6,329 bases of DNA from an uncultured Coprococcus sp. (lineage in GTDB: Bacteria; Bacillota; Clostridia; Lachnospirales; Lachnospiraceae), in contig URJU01000135.1 of the NCBI GenBank assembly GCA_900548315.1, forward strand, positions 1 to 6,329. The letters run 5' to 3'. The translations under genes were made by a program, and so were the position numbers. The notes below the pieces were generated by a model. That model did no database searches and was not told where the DNA came from. It saw nothing but the letters and a program-made list of their open reading frames with translations. Within the stretch, counting starts at the first letter, position 1; every line of letters begins with the position of its first letter. Positions 1 through 5,753 of the stretch are shown here, one piece after another.

Positions 1-4
1 CTTA

Positions 5-37
5 TCGTCGGCAGCGTCAGATGTGTATAAGAGACAG
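5..37 (+). other. Nextera (Tn5) read-1 adapter arm, not genomic
   Basis: Positions 5-18 read TCGTCGGCAGCGTC and 19-37 read AGATGTGTATAAGAGACAG. Together they are the standard Illumina Nextera read-1 oligonucleotide, whose last 19 bases are the Tn5 mosaic end. Bases 1-4 lie outside it and should be treated as artefact too. Genomic sequence begins at about 38. Confidence 0.98.
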
Positions 38-40
38 ATC

Positions 41-104
41 AGGAACCAAAAGTTTTATCTGTTTTCCTTAAAACCAAAACAGATAGCTATTTGGTTCCTT
101 TTTG
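41..104 (+). terminator. Rho-independent terminator of an upstream, off-window gene
   Basis: A perfect 10-bp outer stem pairs AGGAACCAAA (41-50) with TTTGGTTCCT (90-99). A second 10-bp stem nested inside pairs TATCTGTTTT (56-65) with AAAACAGATA (76-85). A T-run follows (99-103, then G and more T). The T-run lies on the plus-strand side only, so it should stop transcripts coming from the left. It could instead be an attenuator if a promoter lies further left, but a good promoter just after it argues for a simple gene-end terminator. Confidence 0.72.
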
Positions 105-132
105 TTTATACCGCGGAAAATAAAAATATAAT
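102..132 (+). promoter_or_regulatory. Candidate sigma-A promoter of the purine operon
   Basis: A perfect -10 box TATAAT sits at 127-132. The best -35 is TTGTTT at 102-107, overlapping the terminator T-run, with a long 19-nt spacer. GTTTAT at 104-109 would give 17 nt but matches poorly. The spacer holds a GC island, CCGCGG (111-116), inside very AT-rich DNA, which could be a regulator-contact site. Predicted transcription start is about 138-140, leaving a leader of about 140 nt before the first gene. Confidence 0.5.
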
Positions 133-152
133 ATTGAGATACAATATGAGAC

Positions 153-222
153 AAAGGAGTCTTTCCAAGAGTTGATGTGTGACTGGATTTTTAGTGATAT
201 ATCAATGTGGGAAGGCTCCTTT
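153..222 (+). promoter_or_regulatory. Structured mRNA leader with possible Shine-Dalgarno switch
   Basis: Positions 153-167 pair with 208-222 in a continuous 15-bp stem containing two G-U pairs. A smaller stem lies within its loop: 172-180 with 197-205, partly G-U. The 3' arm contains CTCCT (216-220), which is also complementary to the AGGAG of the downstream ribosome binding site (267-271). When the long stem forms, the ribosome site is free; if the 5' arm is captured, CTCCT could mask it. A further hairpin, CCATAT (246-251) with ATATGG (256-261), lies just before the ribosome site. No known riboswitch consensus is recognised, including the purine aptamer. It could alternatively be a weak attenuator, since TTTT follows the stem. 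Confidence 0.45.
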
Positions 223-266
223 TCACAGTTTGGCAGATGGCAAATCCATATTTATATATGGCATAC

Positions 267-272
267 AGGAGG
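267..272 (+). promoter_or_regulatory. Ribosome binding site fixing the amidohydrolase start
   Basis: AGGAGG lies 8 nt before the ATG at 281. The same frame is open back to a GTG at 179, but no comparable site precedes that GTG. The protein homologous to the family begins MKRYDLIIKNA, so the start at 281 is chosen. Confidence 0.9.
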
Positions 273-280
273 CAGATACA

Positions 281-1660
281 ATGAAAAGATATGATCTAAT
301 AATCAAAAATGCACAGATACACACAATGGATGATAAACGAAAGATATTTGCGAAGGGTGTTGTAGGAATAGAGGGAGAGAAGATAACACTCATGAAGGAG
401 ATGAGTGAACTTACAGCGGAGGAACTTCAGGAGTGTGAAAGCGCCAATACGGTGATAGATGCCGAGGGCAAGGTCGTATTTCCGGGATTCATAGATACGC
501 ATATCCATATATTTCAGTCTTTCCTGAAAGGACTTGGAGCAGACCACAGACTTATAGAGTGGCTGAATCTTTCAGCACTTCCATATGGACAGTACATGAC
601 ACCACATCAGCATGAGCTGGCTGCACAGCTTGCATGTATGGAGGCGATAAAGAGTGGATGTACGACAATGAGTGAGTTTTTCTATACAAATCAGGATCCG
701 GAACTTGCTCATTCCTGTATAGACGGAATGGTTTCAACAGGTATCCGTAGTGTATTTATCAGAACATTTCAGGATACCGGTGAGGAATATGGAATGCCGA
801 AGTGCTTTCTTGAGCCGGCAGGTAAGGCAATGAAAGAAGTCGATGCACTGAAGAAAGCTTATAAAGAAAATGATATGCTTTCGATCTGGACAGGCCCGGA
901 TGTCACCTGGTCAACTACAAAGGAAGGCTATCAGGAGATGCTTGAGTATTGTCTTAGCGAGAATGTTAGGTATTCAATGCACATCAAGGAGACGGAGGTC
1001 GACAATGAGATGTGCGGCAGATATTACGGTAAGGATATAGTTGATATGCTTGAGGAGATAGGTTTCCTGACAGACAAATTCCTAGCAGTCCATTGTGTAA
1101 ATCTCACACCTCACGACATAGAGAGATTTGCAAAGTATGGAGTGTCGATAAGCCACAATCCTGCACCTAACCTTTATCTGGGTTCAGGAATACCACCTAT
1201 TCCTGAGAGCCTTGCGGCTGGGGTAAATGTTTCTATAGGAACAGATGGTGCGGCATCCAACAACAGTACGGATATGCTTGAGAGCATGAAACTGGCAGCC
1301 CTCATACAGAAAGGAATCCACAGAGATGCGGCAGTCATAAGTGCTGATGACATAATACACATGGCAACTGCAGGCGGGGCAAAGGCTATTGGCATGGCGG
1401 ATAAGCTGGGAACATTGGAGACAGGCAAGATCGCAGATATCATAATATTTGATCCAAATCATCTGAAGTCAGCACCTATGCATGACGCGAAGGCCACGGT
1501 CGTATATGCGTCATCTGAGGAGAACATTGACACAACGATAGTAAATGGAAAGATTGTATATCAGGGCGGAAAGTTCAATTGTGGAATCAATGAGAGGAGC
1601 TTGATCGACGAGATAAACAGCGAGTTAGTGGTTTTGAAAAAACAGCTTGAAGACAGATAA
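281..1660 (+). CDS. Amidohydrolase, SAH/MTA deaminase or SsnA-like (probable purine deaminase)
   Basis: A 459-aa cytosolic metal-dependent hydrolase of the amidohydrolase superfamily (COG0402-type). N- and C-terminal segments (about 1-68 and 365-459) form the small beta domain around a TIM-barrel core. Visible active-site signatures are HxH at H74/H76, the third metal ligand in MHIKE (H234, with E237), the barrel histidine in AVHC (H271), the SHNPAPNLYLGSG segment (from S291), and the metal aspartate in GTDGAASNN (D322). This layout matches S-adenosylhomocysteine/methylthioadenosine deaminases such as TM0936 and the related 8-oxoguanine, guanine and chlorohydrolase enzymes, which hydrolytically remove an amino (or chloro) group from a purine-like or triazine ring. 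The substrate cannot be fixed by motif. An NCS2 permease follows after 94 nt without a terminator, so purine salvage or degradation is the best inference. Length is normal for the family and no key residue is missing. Confidence 0.9.
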   Translation: MKRYDLIIKNAQIHTMDDKRKIFAKGVVGIEGEKITLMKEMSELTAEELQECESANTVIDAEGKVVFPGFIDTHIHIFQSFLKGLGADHRLIEWLNLSALPYGQYMTPHQHELAAQLACMEAIKSGCTTMSEFFYTNQDPELAHSCIDGMVSTGIRSVFIRTFQDTGEEYGMPKCFLEPAGKAMKEVDALKKAYKENDMLSIWTGPDVTWSTTKEGYQEMLEYCLSENVRYSMHIKETEVDNEMCGRYYGKDIVDMLEEIGFLTDKFLAVHCVNLTPHDIERFAKYGVSISHNPAPNLYLGSGIPPIPESLAAGVNVSIGTDGAASNNSTDMLESMKLAALIQKGIHRDAAVISADDIIHMATAGGAKAIGMADKLGTLETGKIADIIIFDPNHLKSAPMHDAKATVVYASSEENIDTTIVNGKIVYQGGKFNCGINERSLIDEINSELVVLKKQLEDR

Positions 1661-1717
1661 AAAAGAATAGCTAAACAAAGAATATCGAAACAAAGAAGAA
1701 AGAAACAAAGATGAGGA
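1658..1717 (+). repeat. Four degenerate 15-nt tandem units in the operon spacer
   Basis: AAACAAAGA occurs at 1673, 1688 and 1703, spaced exactly 15 nt. A fourth, weaker copy begins at 1658 and includes the TAA stop of the amidohydrolase; it matches the 1673 unit at 11 of 15 bases. The tract is almost pure purine and should be unstructured in RNA. Because 15 is a multiple of three, readthrough would add a basic pentapeptide-like tail (KRIA-KQRIS-KQRRK-KQR) before a TGA at 1712-1714. Confidence 0.7.
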
Positions 1718-1754
1718 CTGTCAAAGAAGTAAATAGACAAGGAGGCGCATTTGC

Positions 1755-3173
1755 ATGGAAGATAAGAAAATAGTCACAGAAACAGATATGATGAGGGCAG
1801 AGAGCGTGTCAGGCGGAACTAGTTCGCCTTGCGATGAGAATATTTCTGGAAAGTCTGCAAATGGCAGCCAGCTGATAGTTGGTGTGAACGAGAAGATAAG
1901 CTGTGGCAAGGCTGCATTTCTGGGAATGCAGCATGTATTGTCAATGGATCTTTACATTATGCCGTTGATACTCGGTGCGGCGATAGGACTTGCCGGAGGG
2001 GAGTTGTCATTTTTCCTTCAGATGAGTTTCTTTGCCTGTGGTATTGCAACTATACTCCAGGCGGGATTTTTCATGAAGTATCCGATCATACAGGGACCTT
2101 CATATGTACCACTTGGAGCGCTATGTACGATAGGTGCGACCATGGGAGTTAGTGCCATGATAGGAAGTCTGATACCTGGCGCGATCATGATAATATTGCT
2201 GGGAATATTTAAAGGATTTTCGAAGTTTGTCAAGAAGGCAATACCACCCTTTATCGGTGGCATCATCATACTTATAGTTGGAATATCCCTGACACCTACA
2301 GCTGCCAAGGGGATTGCAAGCTCAGATGGAAACTTAAGTGCAAATGTTGCATCAGGTCTCACTGCTGCAGGTGTGCTTATCGTGTGTATGATACTTCAGT
2401 ACAAGCTTAAGCACAACAGAATACTTCACATGGTATCAGTAATACTCGCGCTGGTCGCAGGAACTGTCGTTGCAGCGGCAATGGGAGCAGCCGATTTCAG
2501 TTCAGTACACGATGCAGCCTGGTTCAAGCTGCCAGAGTTCTTCCACTTTGGACTCCCAAAATTTGAGATCAAATCATGTGTACTTATGATGTTCATTTAC
2601 CTTATCGTACTACTTGATACAACCGGAACTTGGGTAACGATCAGTGCCATCACAGGTGAGGATCTCAGCGATAAGAGAATAGATCGTGCCACAATAGGTG
2701 AGGGCGTTGGCTGTCTCGTTGGTTCATTGTTTGGCGGAACCCCGATGACCGGATACTCGTCAAATGCCGGCGTGCTTGCGATCACAAAGGTTGGAAGTCG
2801 TATGGCAATCATTGCAGGTGGTATGATACTCATGGTGCTCGGTGTATGTCCAAAGCTTATGACGGTTATATCATGCATCCCGACACCTGTAGTAAACGGT
2901 GTGTTTGCAGTTGTATGTATCCTGCTCATATCAAATGGAATAAAGATCATACAGAGTGAGCCTCTTGATGAAAGATCTTCACTTATCGTGGGAATCTCAG
3001 TGGTAGCAGCTGTGGCAACTATAGTCATTCCTTCAGACGTCATGAATGCGATGCCTCAGTTCCTTAACTATTTCATGTCATCAGGCACTGCAGTTGGTGC
3101 GACTATAGCGGTTGTACTCCAGCTCTGTCTTCCCAGAAAGAAAAAGACTATGAAGATTGCTCTTGAGGGATAG
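1755..3173 (+). CDS. NCS2 (NAT) family nucleobase permease, probable purine transporter
   Basis: A 472-aa polytopic inner-membrane transporter of the xanthine/uracil permease family, expected to import a nucleobase with protons or sodium. Signatures include the TM1 QH pair (Q59-H60), QGPSY near 113-117 in the TM3 region, an acidic residue in the TM8 substrate motif (D288 in DTTGTW), and the TM10 NAT motif N337-x-G-x4-T344-K345. The residue before N337 is Ser, where the usual motif has Gln, Glu or Pro. Hydrophobic segments continue to about 458, followed by a short basic tail (RKKK). The first 45 or so residues form a hydrophilic, Ser/Gly/Asp-rich extension, longer than in UraA-like proteins. 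The ATG at 1755 is supported by AAGGAGG at 1739-1745 (9-nt spacing). It is the second gene of the operon with the amidohydrolase, followed by a strong terminator. Xanthine, guanine or a related purine is the likely cargo, by context only. Confidence 0.9.
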   Translation: MEDKKIVTETDMMRAESVSGGTSSPCDENISGKSANGSQLIVGVNEKISCGKAAFLGMQHVLSMDLYIMPLILGAAIGLAGGELSFFLQMSFFACGIATILQAGFFMKYPIIQGPSYVPLGALCTIGATMGVSAMIGSLIPGAIMIILLGIFKGFSKFVKKAIPPFIGGIIILIVGISLTPTAAKGIASSDGNLSANVASGLTAAGVLIVCMILQYKLKHNRILHMVSVILALVAGTVVAAAMGAADFSSVHDAAWFKLPEFFHFGLPKFEIKSCVLMMFIYLIVLLDTTGTWVTISAITGEDLSDKRIDRATIGEGVGCLVGSLFGGTPMTGYSSNAGVLAITKVGSRMAIIAGGMILMVLGVCPKLMTVISCIPTPVVNGVFAVVCILLISNGIKIIQSEPLDERSSLIVGISVVAAVATIVIPSDVMNAMPQFLNYFMSSGTAVGATIAVVLQLCLPRKKKTMKIALEG

Positions 3174-3214
3174 TTCATATGCTATATATTTAAAAACAAT
3201 AAAATATACATTGT

Positions 3215-3260
3215 AAGGCACATAGAGTATGCAGTGATGCATATATTCTATGTGCCTTTT
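3215..3260 (+). terminator. Rho-independent terminator after the permease gene
   Basis: A perfect 12-bp stem pairs AAGGCACATAGA (3215-3226) with TCTATGTGCCTT (3247-3258). A second stem, ATGCA (3229-3233) with TGCAT (3238-3242), closes on a GTGA loop. Only four T follow the stem, so release may be less than complete. The position, 41 nt after the stop codon, fits the end of the purine operon. The A-rich flank (AA at 3215-3216) offers only a short T-run for the opposite strand, where no gene is seen. Confidence 0.78.
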
Positions 3261-3287
3261 GCATTATAGGAATGGTGTTTAGATATA

Positions 3288-3306
3288 ACAGGTTAAATCA
3301 CAGGTT
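3288..3306 (+). repeat. Two ACAGGTT direct repeats upstream of a promoter
   Basis: ACAGGTT occurs at 3288-3294 and again at 3300-3306. The start-to-start distance is 12 bp, close to one helical turn, and the pair ends two bases before the candidate -35 box at 3309. The arrangement resembles tandem half-sites for an activator, but no regulator can be named. Confidence 0.35.
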
Positions 3307-3308
3307 CA

Positions 3309-3337
3309 TTGATTAGGCAGACCAGTTTTGATATATT
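3309..3337 (+). promoter_or_regulatory. Candidate sigma-A promoter of the TerD-like gene
   Basis: TTGATT (3309-3314) and TATATT (3332-3337) are separated by exactly 17 nt, matching the consensus at 4 of 6 and 5 of 6 bases. The predicted start of transcription is about 3344. This gives a leader of roughly 170 nt before the gene at 3518 and places the start directly on the inverted repeat 3344-3361. Confidence 0.5.
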
Positions 3338-3343
3338 GATCTC

Positions 3344-3361
3344 ACAAGTTACTTAACTTGT
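3344..3361. promoter_or_regulatory. Perfect inverted repeat at the predicted transcription start (possible operator)
   Basis: ACAAGTT (3344-3350) is followed after ACTT by its exact complement AACTTGT (3355-3361). As DNA it is an 18-bp dyad immediately downstream of the candidate -10 box, a usual place for a repressor operator. As RNA it would be a 7-bp hairpin at the very 5' end of the transcript, which could protect it from decay. No T-run follows, so it is not a terminator. Confidence 0.4.
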
Positions 3362-3385
3362 AGCAGAAATGCATAAAGAGGCTAT

Positions 3386-3514
3386 GGTGGTGGTTCCTTC
3401 TAAATTGAAATCTACGGGAAATAATAAAAGTACCGCCACCGATCTCCTCGTTATTTATGAGAATTACAGAAATTTGTTGTCAAGAGGTTCAGATGTCTGT
3501 GAAAAAGGAGAATT
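3386..3514 (+). promoter_or_regulatory. Structured leader of the TerD-like gene
   Basis: GGTGGTGGT (3386-3394) pairs fully, with one G-U, to ACCGCCACC (3432-3440). Directly after it, CTCGT (3447-3451) pairs with ATGAG (3457-3461). The hexamer TCTCCT (3443-3448) overlaps the second hairpin and is the exact complement of AGGAGA (3506-3511) at the ribosome binding site of the downstream gene, so two folds compete. No coding region with a ribosome site is seen between 3261 and 3514. I do not recognise a known RNA family here; T-box and riboswitch consensus elements are not apparent. Confidence 0.35.
3505..3510 (+). promoter_or_regulatory. Ribosome binding site deciding between GTG 3515 and ATG 3518
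   Basis: AAGGAG ends at 3510. It is only 4 nt from the GTG at 3515 but 7 nt from the ATG at 3518. The ATG is therefore the better start, making the protein 740 rather than 741 residues. Confidence 0.8.
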
Positions 3515-3517
3515 GTG

Positions 3518-5740
3518 ATGAATGAGATATTGCTCAGGAGAAAAAATAAATTGATTCTTGCTGTTGGCAATGCAACAGTTGCAAATGATCGTTATATTTC
3601 AACTATTATGAAAAATATTGAACCCCTTGGTTACATATTTTCCAAGGATGTATTTGATGTCCTTAGGACATACAGTGACAATGAACTGGTCGAGTTTTAC
3701 ATAGAGCTAAGGGATATACTTATGGGACTTGTGGGGGCAGATGTTGTTTACAAGCCAATGTACGAAGATTTTCCTCAAGGCGTGATGGGGGCAGACATAT
3801 CAGAGTTATACATAAATGCAATGCTGCATTACTGGTCAAATGGCAGATTGTATCCGGGACAACACTGCAAAAAGGTAAATGACAGGCTGCCGCTTTTTGA
3901 TGAGACAGTGGTCAGAGTGATCACGCTTGGATGTATTGATGACGTAAGACAGATGTTTGAGAATATATGTAAGTCAAAGACTTCTTTATCGAAGACGGAT
4001 AAGGAGGACGTAGCATATCTATTTGGACATGAAAATATGAAAATGCCGGATGAGATCCCGCATAAGGAAAATGCTGCGTATATTGCTGCACTCTATCTGC
4101 AGAAGAATCCTCTTGCAGATGTCAGCGAACTCAGTAAGTATATAAAGACAGCGACTGATGTTCTGAGACTTTGCACAGCAATGAGCAGCGGAGATGTGAG
4201 CCTTGCTGAAAATACCAGATATAGGAGTTTTACCCGCAGGCAGAGAAGGATGATCATGGAACTTCTGTCTGGTTGTCCTAATATCTATGAGGATATGCTT
4301 AGATATAAAGACAGATGGATCAGAATCGGTGAGAGGATACATCCATCTGAGTTTGACTGCAGCAGATACACTTTGACATATGACAAGGCGATAAATGCAT
4401 TTGACAAGCTGAGAAACAACAGAAAGACAGAGACATACGCAGGCAATGTCGAGTTCAATCTGGCTTACGGTGAGTACGCAGGTGCGCTTGCTGAGTTGGT
4501 GAAGAGACCGGGGGAACTGGCGAGGAGATTGGATCAGCTGCTCAGGGTGACATTTTCTGAGGACTCGATGGACACAGATCTGTACGACAAAGTCATGGAA
4601 GAGAATTATAAACGTTCCGTGATAAGAAACTTTCAGTCTGTGGCCGAGAAGGTGTCTACACCTGTGCTGCTTCAAGTGAGAGAGCATTTTGCGCACAGAG
4701 CGGAACATGAGGATGTGAGAGTGTTCTTTCCGAAGGGAAGTCTTGCAAAATGTCACTGTGAGAGAAATAAACTTCCTGATATAGATGAGAGATACTGCCA
4801 GGCTGTGGTACGGATATGTGAAAATGCCCTTGCGAAACTCTATGGACAGAGGGAGCCAATGGGTAAAGTGTACTTGTCAGAGGATTACAAGAATTATGTG
4901 GTTCCATTTAGTCAGAGAAGTGCAAATAAGGCGCTTAAGACCATAGTCCGAGGCTCAAGACTTCCGGTATCGGCACAGACGAATGCTGTAAGGGCATTTA
5001 TCTGGTGGACAAACATGTATGACAGGGATTTTGATGACTGGAGAGTAGATATAGACCTGTCAGCTGCTATATTTGACGAAAATTGGAATTATGTGGAGCA
5101 TGTGTCATATACAAACCTGAAATCAGAAAAGTACATGGCATGTCATTCGGGAGACATTGTAAATGGTGGTCCTGTGGACGGCGAGGGTGTCAGCGAGTTC
5201 CTTGATGTGGATATAGATTCGGTTGTGAGATATGGTGCAAGGTATGTGGTGTATGAATTGTACAGCTATACAGAGCAGAGATTTGCAGATATGCCTCATG
5301 CTATGTTCGGCTGGATGGAAAGAGCTGATGTGAATTCTGGCGAGATATACGAGCCTGGGACGGTGGAGCAGAGGATGGATCTAACATCGAAAAGCACGGT
5401 ATGTATCCCGGTCATATTTGATTGTGTGAGCAGAGAGTTCATATGGTGCGACATGGGGCTGTCGCTCGGTGGAACTCACAGGAATATCGGTGGCAACAAT
5501 TTGGAGAGCAATCTCTCCGGAACTGCAGCGGTATGCTATTCTATGGTGAATGTGAGAAAGCCAAACTTGTATGACCTGATAGCATTGAATGTTATGGGAA
5601 GAGGTATGCTAGTGGAAAACAAAGAGGATGCGGAAATTGTGTTTGATACTGTGTTGTATCCGGAGAATGACGATAAGGCATCTGAAAAGCGGATGATAAC
5701 ACCGTTCGACACTGAGGTTCTCATGAGTGAGTATCTGTGA
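3518..5740 (+). CDS. Large helical protein with divergent C-terminal TerD-like domain
   Basis: A 740-aa soluble protein without a signal peptide or membrane segments. Residues 1 to about 495 look mainly alpha-helical and include a conserved-looking segment PGELARRLDQLLR (331-343). Residues from about 509 resemble a TerD-type beta-sandwich: IDLSAAIFDENW (512-523), HSGDIVNG...GEGVSEFLDVDID (543-567), the strand ARYVVYELYSY (574-584), and a closing CDMGLSLGG (644-652). The C-terminus ends ITPFDTEVLMSEYL. I recall similar large TerD-like proteins in Actinobacteria and Firmicutes, of unknown function. TerD relatives bind calcium and are linked to tellurite resistance and to stress or phage responses. 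The acidic loop around 543-567 could hold such a site but departs from classical TerD. It is transcribed alone from its own apparent promoter after a 344-nt non-coding gap, and meets a MerR-type gene tail to tail. Family assignment is fairly firm; the cellular role is unknown. Confidence 0.8.
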   Translation: MNEILLRRKNKLILAVGNATVANDRYISTIMKNIEPLGYIFSKDVFDVLRTYSDNELVEFYIELRDILMGLVGADVVYKPMYEDFPQGVMGADISELYINAMLHYWSNGRLYPGQHCKKVNDRLPLFDETVVRVITLGCIDDVRQMFENICKSKTSLSKTDKEDVAYLFGHENMKMPDEIPHKENAAYIAALYLQKNPLADVSELSKYIKTATDVLRLCTAMSSGDVSLAENTRYRSFTRRQRRMIMELLSGCPNIYEDMLRYKDRWIRIGERIHPSEFDCSRYTLTYDKAINAFDKLRNNRKTETYAGNVEFNLAYGEYAGALAELVKRPGELARRLDQLLRVTFSEDSMDTDLYDKVMEENYKRSVIRNFQSVAEKVSTPVLLQVREHFAHRAEHEDVRVFFPKGSLAKCHCERNKLPDIDERYCQAVVRICENALAKLYGQREPMGKVYLSEDYKNYVVPFSQRSANKALKTIVRGSRLPVSAQTNAVRAFIWWTNMYDRDFDDWRVDIDLSAAIFDENWNYVEHVSYTNLKSEKYMACHSGDIVNGGPVDGEGVSEFLDVDIDSVVRYGARYVVYELYSYTEQRFADMPHAMFGWMERADVNSGEIYEPGTVEQRMDLTSKSTVCIPVIFDCVSREFIWCDMGLSLGGTHRNIGGNNLESNLSGTAAVCYSMVNVRKPNLYDLIALNVMGRGMLVENKEDAEIVFDTVLYPENDDKASEKRMITPFDTEVLMSEYL

Positions 5741-5753
5741 TATTAGACGTAGG

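Noticed and set aside
1..37. Mosaic-end sequences taken as ends of a natural Tn5-like transposon
   Set aside because: The left copy is joined to the 14-base Nextera primer arm, the right copy matches the read-2 arm, and no transposase is present.
105..120. T-box element, because of ACCGCGG near the left end
   Set aside because: The full T-box GGGTGG-ACCGCG context and specifier stem are absent, and the motif lies after the terminator, not before it.
179..280. N-terminal extension of the amidohydrolase from GTG 179
   Set aside because: It has no suitable ribosome site. The 34 extra residues do not resemble the family, and a strong AGGAGG with 8-nt spacing precedes ATG 281.
138..280. Canonical purine (guanine/adenine) riboswitch before the deaminase
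   Set aside because: The conserved junction and kissing-loop sequences of that aptamer are not found; only an unrelated long stem is visible.
2597..3043. 148-aa minus-strand open frame inside the permease gene
   Set aside because: It is an antisense shadow of the transmembrane coding region with Thr/Pro/Ile-rich low-complexity character and no recognisable family.
3261..3514. Small protein gene in the intergenic region before the TerD-like gene
   Set aside because: I saw no start codon with a ribosome site and a sustained frame on the plus strand; the stretch is better explained as promoter and leader.
4019..4756. 245-aa open frame on the minus strand inside the TerD-like gene
   Set aside because: It lies wholly within the convincing plus-strand gene, has a composition unlike a real protein (Ser/His/Cys rich), and no family resemblance. 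It is a shadow frame.
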